Part shown: in pieces, positions 1 through 11,473 of the stretch
Layout: each line of letters begins with the position of its first letter
Position numbering within the stretch: the stretch's first letter is position 1
NCBI RefSeq assembly: GCF_030272615.1
Contig: NC_081413.1
Location: forward strand, 716,367,867 to 716,431,866
Length of the DNA: 64,000 nt
From: Cryptomeria japonica
Taxonomy: Eukaryota > Streptophyta > Pinopsida > Cupressales > Cupressaceae
Reading direction: 5' to 3'
Notes under the pieces: model-generated
What the model saw: the letters and a program-made list of their open reading frames with translations, nothing else
Told to the model about the DNA's origin: nothing
Databases searched by the model: none
Translations under genes and position numbers: made by a program

Positions 1-1124
1 AGGAGCTCAAATTGATAAAAGCACTCTATGGCCTGAAACAGGCTCCTCGAGCATGGTACATGAAAATTGATAAGTACCTCACAGATCAAGGTTTCCAGAG
101 GAGTCCTTCCGACTCAAATCTGTATGTCAAGACTACTGGCAACGAGATTATCATTATGGTTATATATGTTGATGATCTGATCATCACAAGCAGTTTGGCA
201 TCTTTGATTCAAGCAATCAAGCAGAGTTTATGTCAGTCCTTTGACATGACCGACCTTCGACTTCTGCACTATTGCCTAGATGTTGAGATTTGGCAACAAC
301 CTCATGGCGTCTTCATCTCTCAGTCCAAATATGTCGGTGCTCTAGTAGACAAGTTCTGAATGCAAGATTGCAAACCTGCCTCTACACCTATGGAGTAAGG
401 CCTGAAGTTGTCGTCCAAATCCGATTCTCCAATTGAGAATGAATCCGATTTCCAACAACTAGTGGGCAGTTTAATATATCTCACCTCCACTAGACCTGAT
501 CTGAGCTATGTAGTGAGTTACATATCACGCTTCATGACAGCTCCTACATTCAAACATTGGGCTGCAGCGAGGCAGATCCTGCGCTATGTCAAGGGCACTT
601 GCAACATTGGTATCCTCTATGGATGGATGAAAGAGCCCAGACTCATCAGTTACATAGATTCGGACTAGGCAAGCTCTATTGATGACAGAAAGTCTACATC
701 CAGATATGTCTTCAGTTTGGGCACAGGTGCTATCACTTGGACCAGTAAGAAGCAGCAAGTTGTAGCTCTTTCCTCGACTAATGTTGAATATCGAGGATCA
801 GTCAATGCAGCTTGTGAGACAGTTTGGCTTAGAAGGATACTTTCTGATCTCTAACTATCTCAAGCAGGTCCTACACCCCTCTTCTATGACAATCAAGGGG
901 TGTTGAAACTCGCAAAAAATCCTATCTTCCATGAGCGGACCAAGCATGTTGAGCTTCATTGTCACTTCAACTGCAAGCTGGTTGAAGATGGATCCGTGGA
1001 TTTGTAGTATGTTCCTATAGAGAACCAAACTGCAGATATCCTCACCAAGTCCCTACTTCCGAATAAGTTTGCTAAGTTCAGGGGGCTACTTGTTGTAGTA
1101 GACAAATTAACCAATGAGGGAGGG
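1..1124 (+). pseudogene. Ty1/copia pol, 3' part (RT and RNase H)
   Basis: This is the C-terminal half of a copia-type polyprotein entering from the left edge. Near the start are the reverse transcriptase motifs LYGLKQAPRAW and YVDDLI (the catalytic Asp pair is present). The same frame continues through the connection region (GSLIYLTSTRPDLSY) and RNase H (TKHVELHCHF, then ADILTKSLL) to a natural end at about 1130. The frame is kept for about 1.1 kb but is broken by stops near 357 (TGA), 396 (TAA), 666 (TAG where DSDW is expected), 853 (TAA) and 1005 (TAG). Each could come from a single C-to-T or G-to-A change. The element is therefore decayed mainly by transitions and not by rearrangement. Gag, protease and integrase lie outside the window. 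Confidence 0.85.
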
Positions 1125-1306
1125 TATTAGAATATCCTTATTTCTATTATTTAATGGTTAATTATGTACAATATTGTAAATATTAGGAGTTTCCTTTCTT
1201 TCTTCAGTTAAAAGTTGTTTCTAAATAGAAATATTGATCTTGTATCTCTATTTAATGATCATCTTGATCGTTAATAAATATAACATAATTTACCAAATAC
1301 TTCAAC
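1116..1306 (+). mobile_element. Polypurine tract and short 3' LTR of the copia element
   Basis: Directly after the pol frame comes a purine run (GAGGGAGGG, 1116-1124), then TATTAGAATATCC, which resembles the common copia LTR start TGTTAGAATA with one changed base. The next 180 bp are AT-rich and contain ATTTAATGATC and TTAATAAATATAAC, ending near CTTCAACG. The 3' boundary and target duplication are not certain. The LTR would be about 180 bp, short but within the copia range. Confidence 0.5.
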
Positions 1307-2204
1307 GTATTAATAATTTATAATTTTGAACATATATTGTTATGTAATATATATATATATATATATATATGTTCCCATACTCGTATCCAAGGGAAAAAAT
1401 TGTCATACCATTGTATCGAGTTTAGATACCTATTACTCGAACCAATAACTTTGTGTGTGTGTATAATAATTTTTATATGTTTTTTGCATGGACAATAAAA
1501 GAAACCCACCGCAAAAATAAATTTGCCAAATCCATAAATCTAAACCAAGATGCAAGCCAAAACTGCCAATTTAGATTTACAACATTCTTACTCTTGGGAA
1601 GAGTTACAAAATGTATAATGAATATTGTCCTCCTTTAACCTAGCGTCCACTAGCTTCCTCAAAAGATAGAAGATCATGAGTTCTCATCACACAAGTCATT
1701 ATCGCCAAATCGGTATGACAAATCTTACAAGTGTCATACTAATAACTAGTGAAATCAATAGTCAAATCTACAGGCATCTCAAGACACTCATATTTGTGAG
1801 AAAAAGTATTAGACGAACCCCGTGTAGCAACAAGGACTCCACATCATAAGGCTCCATATCAAGTGCCCCCAAAATCTAATCGCCTAAAAGCGTTGCCTTC
1901 TAAATCATGAAGAGATGGAAGCTTACAAGGAGAAGCAGGAAGAAATGTTCCAATAAAATCCATGAAACTCGCAAAAAGTGCAAAGAGATAACTGTTGTCA
2001 TTTTATGACACCCTTGGTCCATCAGTGAGAACTGATCAAAGATATGTTCCATGGACCAGCGCTGCCCCAGTTGATCAAGGAGAAAAGCAATGGAATTATG
2101 AAGTGTGAGGTGTTGTCTTGTCAGAAGGAAGTCTCTGAAGTTCCCCCAACTTCGATGACCCAGGTCTCCAAAGTTCCTAAGCCTTCTCTTCCTCTCTCTT
2201 CCCT
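1307..2204. other. Non-coding stretch with a (TA)n microsatellite
   Basis: No gene is supported here. A TA dinucleotide run lies at about 1346-1370. The rest is ordinary AT-rich sequence. From about 2130 the sequence contains degenerate GAAGTTCC pieces that lead into the palindromic array. Confidence 0.5.
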
Positions 2205-2941
2205 GGAACTCTGGAACCCCGAGGTTCCAAAGTTCCTTCCCTTTCTTTCCTTTTCTCTTTCGTTCTTCGGAACTCTGGAACCCTGAGGTTCCGAAGTTCC
2301 CTCCTAGCCGTTCTTCCTTCCTTTCTCCAGAGCTCCGGAACCCCGAGGTTCTTCAGTTCCCTCTCTTTGCTGCCTCTCCCTTCTTTTCCAAGAACTTAGG
2401 AACCCCGAGGTTCCAAAGTTCCTCTCCTTCTTTCCCTTTCTCTTCCTCTCTCCGGAACTCTGGAACCCCGAGGTTCTGAAGTTCCTTTGCACAGTTCCGC
2501 CTTTTCCTTGCCTCCTTTTTTCCCCAGAACTCTGAAACCCCGAGGTTCCGAAGTTCCTTTCCCTTGTCTTCTTCGAAACTCTAGAACCCCGAGGTTCCAA
2601 AGTTCCCTCCTCTTCTTCTTCCTCTTCCCCAGAACTCCTGAACCCCGAGGTTCCGAAGTTCCCTCCTCTTCTTCTCCCTCTTCCCCGGAACTCTGGAGCC
2701 CCGAGGTTCCGGATTTCCTTCCTTAGCCTTCCCTTCCTTCTTTCCCGGAACTCCGGAACCCTGAGGTTCCGAAGCTCCTTCCCTCCTTGCCCTTTCTCTC
2801 TAGTTTCTCTGGAACTCCGAAACCCCGAGGTTCCGAAGTTCCCTGCTACGTCTCTTTCCTCTTCCCCGGACCTCCAGAACCCCAAGGTTCCAAGGTTCTT
2901 TCCTTGTCTTCCCCACTTCGGGAGCCCAAGTTTCCGAAGTC
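2205..2941. repeat. Array of 32-bp imperfect palindromes with pyrimidine-rich spacers
   Basis: At least twelve units start near 2205, 2269, 2329, 2391, 2454, 2526, 2575, 2631, 2687, 2747, 2811 and 2868, with a degenerate thirteenth near 2921. Each is built as GGAACTC-TGGAACCCC-GAGGTTCC-GAAGTTCC, so the left half pairs with the right half. Spacing is 49-72 bp, mostly 56-64. Spacers are almost pure C and T on the plus strand. Open frames on both strands here, including a 228-codon minus-strand one, are by-products of the repeat. I do not recognise the family. Confidence 0.9.
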
Positions 2942-3961
2942 TTTGGACTTCTTTCCGACTAGTGACACTTCCAGATGACGTAATCGACACTCAAGGCTTT
3001 AAATGCTCCGACAGTTTTGGTGACTTGTGCACCTTCTTTTGTGGAGCCACAGGGGTGCATTTAATGTTTTTGGCAAGATTTCCATCAAGGGAGGTATGGG
3101 GCCATGCTTGTTGTGGTGACTTATGTCATGTTTGCATACTCTGACTTTGGAAGGTCAGTCAATGCACCTTCTTAGGGTTGCCTTTTGTGGGTATGGCTAG
3201 GTTGCTTACAAGTACTAAGGTCAAGTGCATGCACTTCCCTGCACTCCCAGACTGACATGCAGGGGTCATGATCACTCTTGTAACCATTTTTCGATATAAG
3301 GCTGTTAAGACTCATTGGAAAGGGTTCTCTCCCTGCTGGCTTGAGCTATTCCATGCTCTCCCACTTCTCTTGTATTTATCTTGCATTTGTGCAACTGTAA
3401 GTTTGGCCATTGGCCTTATAATTAATTGAAATCACCATTCTTGCCTACTTTCAACTTATGTATGCTGTGTATGTTTCCTTACCTTCATCATAGGTGTATG
3501 TTTTGTGGTTCTTCTCTCATATATGTTGTGTTAAATTTATTTCTGAGTGTGACTTGTGGGAAACCTTCTCCCCTCTTGGCATTCAGTGAATTCTAATCTT
3601 CATACACGCATTGGGGTCACTCATACAACTGAAGTTTGTGCATCTCCTGGGTGTTTCAGTTGATTTTTTGTGTCATTTCGGGTGGGGAGAGGAACAATCT
3701 CTTATCTTGGTGCATCATCTCCTTTCATTCCAAGCATTCTCTCTTCCCTTTATCTCTGCAATTTGTTAGAATAAGTTTAGAAGTAAGTTTTGAAGTGTTG
3801 AGTTGGTTCAACACCTGCACCCAGATTGAGAAGGAAGTCAGTCTTCTCCGGAGATTCAACCCCCTTGCGCAAGGTCCCACACTTCGGGGTTGTTTCCATG
3901 TTTCACAAGGTTGCTGAGTTGATAGCTTAGCAAGGGTTCGAGCTTTTGTGATAACAATAAC
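2942..3961. other. Unassigned non-coding region, possibly the end of an LTR-like unit
   Basis: No coding region can be supported. A TATA-like CGATATAAGG occurs near 3292, followed by C/T-rich sequence and several AATAAA-poor AT stretches. The order (hairpin array, then TATA-like box) resembles the arrangement in the G units described below, but no matching termini or target duplication were found. That link is only a suggestion. Confidence 0.3.
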
Positions 3962-4054
3962 CAATATCTTGTAAGACAGAAACATGCACCAGGTCATCAA
4001 CGCTCTCAAAAAATGGAGTGTCCCAATCATCCAGTGTAGAAACTATGGGACCCC
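3962..4054 (-). CDS. Candidate internal exon, unknown gene (weak)
   Basis: On the minus strand this 93-bp stretch follows a pyrimidine-rich tract ending in AG (TTTGAG) and is followed by a GT donor (GTTATT). Read in the phase left by the exon at 4290-4329 it is open for 31 codons and contains DDWDTPFFESVDDL. Phase agreement is the main support. The donor is not a strong match and I do not recognise the peptide. It could instead be chance. Confidence 0.25.
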
Positions 4055-4289
4055 CTCAAACCTTTGAGATAGGAACAAATATCTATTTAAGAGTTTCAAA
4101 GTCTACTTAAAAGTTTCAACTGACACTTCTTGATTAGCAACTTATTACACCAAATTGTTCCATGTATTGTGAACAATTCACAATAGTGAATAAGAAAAAT
4201 AGGCAGCTTAAAATGCAATTTGTGTTCAAATAACCCATTTTTTTCCATGAGAGTTTCCTCAAAAACATCTTATCACGATATGATAACAC

Positions 4290-5231
4290 CTTTCCTATGC
4301 ATGTGGTTGTCATAGAAGTCAACAACAAACTAACGGCACAAAGAATAGCATAGATAAAAATGAGGAAACTCAAAAATATAGAGACATATATATACCTTGT
4401 AGGGTGATCTAATAAACCTCCAAGTCAGTTGAGAATCAGCAGCCTTGATAACAGAAGCAGGACTCAAAATAACATTCACAATGACATTTATAATTTCCTC
4501 CCTATGCATGTATATTTATATTTTGAAAGCATGTCTGATTTTGGGTATATTCATACAACAAGATAGTAGACTAAGGAAATTACACAATAACCTTGGTCTT
4601 AACCAAAAATCCATGTCTTCCACATTCTGGATTCTCTGCAACTTCACTAGGGTATAGTTGGCTCAAAAAGAAAGAGTATTTTTATTATTTCAATATTTGT
4701 ATTTATACAACTTCTTGGCTGTTTGGTAATATCTGCTCAAAACTGTTGTATTAACTAGCACATTTAATCTAAACCTCAAAGTTAAGATACAAGGATTAAC
4801 CTCCAAAACTAAAAGTAACACAATTTGAAGAGGTATTGCTTAGCCTTTGGTTATGATGTATATTCACATTTGTTAACACAACCATTTTTATATGTGGACT
4901 TATTTTCTAATGTGATTATAGCAATACATTTCAACTGCAAGGATTATGATGAAAAAGTAAATAGGATATTATTCCATCAAATCAATAAATTAGCATGAAT
5001 TACCACAGCATATTTAAGGCAAAAGTTGGAAACCTGAATGCCTATAAACAACTCACCACTGGAAGAGAATTGCTGCGTCCGAAATGGCAGCTGAAACCCA
5101 AAACTTCTCCAGTTAATAAAGAATTCAAGGATTAGATAAAACAAAAATGCTCAAACAATTACAGATTCCTTACCTCAAGCTTCAAAAATTGACTCTGCTG
5201 AAGTCCAATGGATGAGATGAGCAAACCATGC
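4290..5231 (-). CDS. Five phase-consistent small exons of an unrecognised host gene
   Basis: Reading leftwards on the minus strand, five short stretches have AG before and GT after, and they join without a stop. They are 5174-5231 (58 bp, ...QQSQFLKLE), 5057-5090 (34 bp, LPFRTQQFSSS), 4592-4635 (44 bp, NPECGRHGFLVKTK), 4396-4443 (48 bp, AADSQLTWRFIRSPYK) and 4290-4329 (40 bp, FVVDFYDNHMHRK). Donors are GTAAGG, GTGAGT, GTTATT, GTATAT and GTGTTA. The acceptors have pyrimidine-rich tracts. Exon 5174-5231 must be preceded by two bases of a split codon, so more exons exist upstream. That phase matches the candidate exons at 37.7, 39.8 and 45.8 kb. I do not recognise the protein. RNA evidence would be needed to confirm each junction. 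Confidence 0.5.
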
Positions 5232-5989
5232 CTGTAATATCAACTCCATTATGGTGGATGAATGGAAAAGATTACAAAACATTAAACATTTCCTAAAAAT
5301 GCAAGAAATAAGGAGTGACCTCATATGTATCAAATAATAATTCTATCATGCTTATCACCTAAAAAATCAGAAAATGTCTAAACAGGAAATAAAATATTTC
5401 CAGCACTGTTTCAATTTTCTTCATGCAGACCACAAAAAGGAGCAAGAAATACATCCAAAAAAAATGTGTCAAAAGATTTTATTTTTTAAATTGCCCAAGG
5501 TACTAGTGTGCTAAATCTTACTTTGTATTTAAGTTCTTTTAGAAACAAAAAGTGTCCCATAACAGAATGTATAGTTTCCATTTAGGTAGACCTTAACCTT
5601 TCTCTTTAGCTTCCTATGTAATTTTTGCCCTTAGTTTTCCTTCCCAATATCACTTTCATTATTATTGACCTTGACACAAATAAACTAGTGAAGCACAACA
5701 CCATCACCTCTCATACAAACAAATAGTGAAGCTTTTTAGTACAATGAGTTTAGAAATGATATTATATTAACGTACTCTGATGACCAAAAATAGGTCAATG
5801 GGACTTGAGACTACAACAGTTTACAATCCTAAACAGGCCCACAAAAATAAAAGAACCAAAAACAAAGAAATATAAAATACAATACAGCTGTGGGCCACCC
5901 AAATGTGGTCAAGATACAAAAACAAATAGCCAAGTAGGGGAATAAGAACTCCAAAAAAAATAAGATGAGAAGTACTAGAGAGAGAAAGA
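5232..5989. other. Probable intron sequence, no gene seen
   Basis: AT-rich sequence with no retained reading frame. It lies between the host exon at 5174-5231 and the first recognisable gypsy-A sequence. The 5' boundary and 5' LTR of gypsy-A are not visible here, so that element is probably 5'-truncated. Confidence 0.4.
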
Positions 5990-6971
5990 TCCGGAGCTGC
6001 ATTTCAAGGAATTGGCAGAGCTAAAGCAATGGGGTTCAGTAGAGACATATGTTGCTGATTTTCAGCAACTTGCAGTGCTGATCACAGATATTTCAAAGAG
6101 GAGACTCATGGTTCTTTTCATGGATGGGTTGACAAATCCACTGAGAGGGTGGATCAAGGCTCTCAATCCACCTACTTTACAAGAGAGTATCAAAAAGCAA
6201 GAGATATGGAGGCTTCTACTTCTAGAAGCAAGTTTCAGTCCAAATGATTCCCTCACAAAAAGAACAAAGAAAAGAAACAGTTTCATAGGGAATCACATCA
6301 GCAACAAAATGATTCCAACGGGTTGGATAGTGAGCAGCTGAATGACCTCGGGAGGAAAAGTGTGATTCCATTGCAGAGAACCTTGAGACCCATCACATAA
6401 GTGAAGTATGAAAGCCAAAGCCAAGCAACTAAAGTATTTTTCTGCTGTGGAATCAGCATCAGAAAAATCAGAACGACGTTCGGATTCCAAGAGCAGTGAA
6501 GAAGAAAATTGATCCGAAGAAGGGTCTAGGGAAGAGAGGACCATTGCAAAATTCACTAGTGCTCAAAAGGCAATAAAATTCAAGGTGAGAGATGTAATGC
6601 AAGGGGGATTGCAAACTGAAGAGCACGATGGGTTTAAGGTGATCGTAGCTAATGCAAATAAGCTTCCTTGTACTTTTAAGATCTCTAATTTGAGTATATA
6701 GTTGGGTGATTATGAGCTAAAGGATGAATTCTATGCAGTTGACATGGGGGTCAATGATGTTATTATTGGTATGACATGGATGTTGTCACTTGGGAGTTCT
6801 CTTTCAACTTAAAGAAGTTAGAAATGAGGTTCGAACATCAAGGAAGGAAAGTAGTACTCAAAGGACTTTCAAATGCAAGGCCCAAAGTGGTATTACTTAA
6901 AAGGATGGAGTGGTTAACTAGACATGATTAGGTAGAGTGGACAACAAAGTGTCTCATCATGCCAATGGTTC
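5990..6971 (+). pseudogene. gypsy-A, gag and protease fragment
   Basis: A Ty3/gypsy gag segment runs from about 5990, with the typical capsid-like stretch SVETYVADFQQL and then MDGLTNPLRGWI. After frame changes, a retropepsin-like region appears at about 6560-6800, ending in VNDVIIGMTWML, the usual 'DVILGMDWL' block of gypsy proteases. An in-frame TAG interrupts it near 6700. At 6971 the frame stops abruptly because unit G1 is inserted. The last five bases (GGTTC, 6967-6971) reappear at 11474-11478, where gypsy-A resumes. Confidence 0.75.
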
Positions 6972-7853
6972 TGTTGATGTGTTTTTCATGCACATGCGAA
7001 CACAGAATAAAATACCTAAAGGTACTTTATCCTCTCTTGAGCAAAGTTTCCCGGCTGCTGAAGATCTCACCAAAGGATCGGTCGAGGCAACTCCAAGGTT
7101 CTTGTATGTAGGTTCTTTACTCGTGGATAACCTCTTTGTGGTATGATGTGATTTTGCTGGAATCACAAGGGGACTTACACTTGATGACTAAACGTCTGAT
7201 TTGCTGGAATCACAAGTCCTATTTACTAACTAGAAGACAAACAAATGGCAAAAGATGCATGGTTCAAGAAGTCTACTCTACTACCTAGAATGCGAGAAGA
7301 TGGATGAATGACTAGGTGGAGTCCTACTGGGTTGGGTCTCACCATCAGGCTTGAACAATGCGACACCAGCTCAATGCGATCTTCTAAGGGGTGCTTCCAA
7401 TATGTTCAAATCGTACACCATTAAACACTGATCACCATTCAAGATAATGCATGAACAATAGACGTTTAACGACTAAGATTAAGCTCATTTTATTCCAGTT
7501 GACCACGCAAGGCGCACTTACCATCAGCAGGAGGCTAGTGGTTTGGATTAGACGGATTCCATACAGGTGCATTCAAGAATTTTCTTCATTCAATCTAATC
7601 ATCTACCATCTAGAATTGAAGATTCAACAAGAAACCATGCATATTGCAAGAAACGACACACTTCACCATAACTTCAATGAAAATGGATTTTATTTACAAT
7701 CAATGGCAACAATTTCTTGCCTTGTCCTCCTATTCTACTCTAACTACTATTCTATTTGCTATTAATCATTAGCTATTCTAACCTCTATGAACTAACTATT
7801 CACCTTCTAACTATTAATGACTAACTATTAGCCTTTACAAATGAGGAGCTAGG

Positions 7854-7944
7854 GCTTATATAGCGCTCTCCATACAATTCAATGGCTCAGATCAATCTGA
7901 GATCAATGGCCAAGATTTTACAATGAAAACCCTAATTAGGGTTT
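7854..7944 (-). promoter_or_regulatory. G1 promoter: palindromic telobox and TATA box
   Basis: On the minus strand the palindrome AAACCCTAATTAGGGTTT (7927-7944) lies about 60 bp upstream of GCTATATAAG (7854-7864), followed by CTCATTTG. The same order occurs in G2 and G3, and G4 keeps the TATA part. AAACCCTA is the plant telobox, a known binding site for Myb-type telobox factors. Its use here as a promoter element is inferred from position and conservation. Confidence 0.6.
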
Positions 7945-8521
7945 GTTACAACAAACTCAATTCTGGCCAATGAAATAATTGCATTATTTGGACACATGTC
8001 TTCTCTGGAATATTCGACCAATGGAGAACCGGGGTAGGTACATCGAAGTTTGTGCCATCTCCCATGAGTCAAGTACATTGAATCTGGACACGCTGAGGTG
8101 GACCAATCTGACTGGAGGAGTGATGACTGGGATGCCACCTTGTCTGACACTTGTAACCTGGTAGATATTCAATTTGATGTTGCTGAGAAGCTAGCTTTAA
8201 TTAACTCTTCTGAATTGTCTGCTTCTTCAACGAACCCTTGCTTTAACTTCCTTTGTCTTCGATGTGCAGGATGGATGGTGTACCTTTCCTTTGAATGTTG
8301 GATTGGAAGAGGCCATCCCTGATGATGCTGGACCGGAGAAGGCCGCCCTTGATGATGCTGGGCTGGAGAAGGTCGTCCTTTTAATTGCAAGACAAACAAA
8401 AAGATGATTAAGGACACATAATAAATTCATTTCAACATAGCATTTTATACCTTAAATCATCAACAAGAAGACATCAAAATTAAGTTTGTTCAAGAGTCTT
8501 TCCAAGGACAGGCCCTATAAG

Positions 8522-10821
8522 AATTTCGCCCTGGACCCTCTAGAAGGGTCAAGAGCGAATTTGGAATTTTGGACAAATTCCATCATGTCTTTATTCCAAA
8601 ATACCTTCCAAGGCAAGCATACACTAGTCTTTTCTCCACCAAGGCCTGAGAATCCATTTCTTGATCGTCATTGTGAGCAATTTAGGTGATACTGGGAATT
8701 TCGCTCTGGACCCTTTGGAAGGGTCAGGAGCGAAATTCACCTTTTAGCTCAAAATTCACACTTTTGAAGGTCAAACATCTTTCTGAGGCATTCCAAATAG
8801 CTTTTCTCACCCTAGTCTAGGCCTGACTTAGCACAAAATTTGGAGGATAAGATGGTTTTAGGGTTTTTCGCTCTGGACCCTTTGGAAGGGTCAGGAGCGA
8901 ATTTTTTGCTTGTAGCTCACTTCTCCATCATTTCAACTTGAATTCACCTCACAAGGCAAGGAAACACCTCTCTTCTCTCATCCAACCCAAGTTTGACTTG
9001 ATTTTGCAAGGAGAAAAGGTGATTTTAAGATTTTCGCTCTGGACCCTTTGGAAGGGTCAGGAGCGAATTTCCTATTTTGAGCTTGTTTTGGCTACTCCAT
9101 TACCTCAATCCAATATTCAAAGGCAAGAACACATCAAAGTCCACCTAACCATGCCATAAGACTCAAGCATTTGACCATTTCCAAGAAGAAAATATGAGTT
9201 TCCAAGAATTTCACTCTGGACCCTTTGGAAGGGTCAAGAGCGATTTTCAAGTTTTGAGCATGTTCCTCCATCCTTTCAACTTCAATTCACCTCCAAGGCT
9301 AAGGACACATTGCCTCTCTCGTATCTAGGCCATAAAAATCAAAATTTTAACTTGTCTTGCAAAGAAAGTAGGTGATCCTAGGATTTCGCTCTGGACCCTT
9401 TGGAAGGGTCAGGAGCGAAAATCACTTTTTGGCTCAATTCCCTCAATCTTGATAATAATTGGCAATTTGGAGTCATTCCTAAGGCCTTCTTTAATCATGA
9501 TCCACACTAGATTTGGCATGAAACTAAGGGAAAAGATAGGTTTTGCACAATTTCGCCTTGGACCCTCTAGAAGGGTCAGGAGCGAATTTCCCTTTCTAGC
9601 CCAAAATCATAATTTTTTGAGACAACAATCAATTCAAGGACAATCTCAAGGGCATCCCTTACCTTGGTCTAGGCATGGCTTGGTACAAATTTTGGAGAAA
9701 ATGATGGATTTTAGGATTTTCGCTCTGGACCCTTTGGAAGGGTCAAGAGCGAAAATCTTGTTTTAGGCTTATTCCTCCATCATTTCAACTTGAATCCACC
9801 TTAAAAGGCAAGAAAACACTTCTCCTCACCCATCCAAGCTACAAAAACCCAAGTTTGACTTGACTTTGCTAGGAAAATAAGGGATTTTGGGAATTTCGCT
9901 CTGGACCCTTTGGAAGGGTCAGGAGCGAAATTCACCTTCTTGACTAAAATCCTTCATTTTTTCAATCCCACTCTTCCTTACAAGATACATTTCATCATTT
10001 TTAATCCAAGGAACAAGGATTGAAGCCTAAGCAAGGTCAAAAAACTAGGTTTACAAGGAATTTCGCTCTGGACCCTTTGGAAGGGTCAGGAGCGAAATTC
10101 CCTCTCTAGGCTTGAAATTTCATCTTTTGTTGCTTTCCATCATTCCTCAAGGCAAGAATATGTTTATCCTTCCTCCAACATGCCTTGGACACTAAGAACT
10201 TGGCCTAACAAGGAAGACAATGAGGTCCATGAAGATTTTCGCTCTGGACCCTTTGGAAGGGTCAGGAGCGAAAATCATGATTTGAGCTTGATTCTCCATT
10301 TCTCCAACTCCAAACCACCTCAAGAAGAACACTTAGATCATTCTCCACCTAAGGAACAAGGATTGGATCCCAAACAAAGTAGCAAAAGAGGTTTATAGTG
10401 AATTTCACTCTGGACCCTTTGGAAGGGTCAGGAGCGAAATTCTCTTTTAGGCTAAAATCTTGCTCTTCAAAATCATCCAACTCCATCTCAAGACAAGAAC
10501 ATACCAATTCATTCCCCAACATGCCCTAAAAACCAACACTTAGTCAAAATTTGAAAGGAAATGAGAGCTACAAAGATTTTTGCTCTCGACCCTTTGGAAG
10601 GGTCAGGAGCGAAAATCACTTTTTGGGTTGGATCCTTGACTTCATTTTCACATTTCTTAATTCAAACAAGCATTTTTACCTTCATTCAAGCCTGGGAATG
10701 CGTTAGTTCTAGGTTTTGGTCAAAGTAGAATGTCTTATGGAGAAATTCACTCTGGACCCTTTGGAAGGGTCAGGAGCGAAATTCGCTTTGGACCCTTTGG
10801 AAGGGTCAGGGGCGAAAATTT
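8522..10821. repeat. G1 array of 15 TTCGCTC...GAGCGAA hairpins
   Basis: The motif TTTCGCTCTGGACCC, then TTTGG, then AAGGGTCAGGAGCGAAA is self-complementary apart from its loop. The CTGGA (or variant) anchor lies near 8531, 8706, 8873, 9039, 9216, 9391, 9558, 9725, 9901, 10068, 10244, 10410, 10585, 10752 and 10788. Spacings fall into two classes, 166-167 and 175-177 bp, except the last (36 bp). The roughly 130 bp between motifs are related but much more diverged than the motif itself. Confidence 0.9.
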
Positions 10822-10854
10822 GACATTTTGGTCTCTCCGTCAAGATCATTTTAT

Positions 10855-10964
10855 GGAATATAACATTAAGTATAAGTGACATTTCCTTATATCTTTCATT
10901 TCCTTATATAAGAAGAAAGAAGAAAGATATAAGGAAATGTCACTTATACTTTAAGTTATATTCC
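10855..10964. repeat. Long AT-rich inverted repeat in G1
   Basis: Arms of about 43 bp at 10855-10897 and 10922-10964 pair almost perfectly (GGAATATAACATTAAG pairs with the end of the right arm), with a 24-base loop. Shorter versions lie at the same place in G2 (30922-30971) and G3 (about 18826-18874), next to the conserved phrase CCACTCTCAAACATCCT. It is a family feature of unknown role. Confidence 0.8.
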
Positions 10965-11473
10965 ATATATACTTTCAGGATGTTTGAGAGTGGTTTCGGA
11001 CCTCCAGGAGTTATATTGCAAAATCTAGTTTTTGGAGGATTCTTCAGTTTTCCAGACTTAGTCAAATTTCAGGATCAGAACATTCCAGACTTAGCCAAAT
11101 TTCAGGATCAGGGCATTCCAAACTTAGCCAAATTTCAGGGCATTTGAAGATCAAGATGACATTCCAGACTTCATCATTCACCAACTTGACCTAGCTCGGA
11201 CCTTCAAGAATGATACTCACTCACCAAGCAAGACGCAATTAGTAACAAGAGCAAAACCAGGCCCTAAGGAAGATTCTCAAAGAAACCCTAATTCTGGGGC
11301 CCTATGTACTCACCCTGGCTCAAGCAAAGCCTGCAATCCAACGATCCCCTCGACAGCACTCATCCTGGAAAGGCTAACAGACAAAACCCTAAAAGACCTA
11401 GAAAACAAACCCTAGAAAGCAAAAAGCAGGGGTCCCCATTTGCAATGGGGCGATGTGTGAATACGTCACAACA

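Larger units (their letters stand above)
6972..11473 (-). mobile_element. G1: giant solo-LTR-like unit, minus orientation
   Basis: On the minus strand the unit begins TGTTGTGACGTATTC at 11473 and ends in ACATCAACA at 6972 (TG...CA). It is flanked by a perfect 5-bp target duplication, GGTTC (6967-6971 and 11474-11478), and splits the gypsy-A polyprotein exactly there. Inside, in element order, are a palindrome near the 5' end (11434-11450), a 43-bp-arm hairpin (10855-10964), an array of hairpins (8522-10821), a telobox palindrome (7927-7944), a TATA box (7854-7864) and the 3' end. No internal second LTR, PBS or pol was seen. It is therefore best read as a 4,502-bp solo LTR. Its 3' third is clearly similar to 33.9-37.3 kb (G2). 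Confidence 0.8.

Noticed and set aside
2304..2990. 228-codon minus-strand open frame and two plus-strand frames in the palindromic array
   Set aside because: Frames are open on both strands because the repeat unit lacks stops. The peptides are repeats of the same unit with no independent support.
7927..7944. TTTAGGG/CCCTAAA words as possible telomeric repeat
   Set aside because: Only a single palindromic pair occurs at each site, always at a fixed distance from a TATA box. It is a telobox, not a telomere tract.
8522..10821. Regularly spaced palindromic repeats resembling a CRISPR array
   Set aside because: Spacers are 130 bp or more and related to each other, the context is a plant retroelement, and no cas genes exist.
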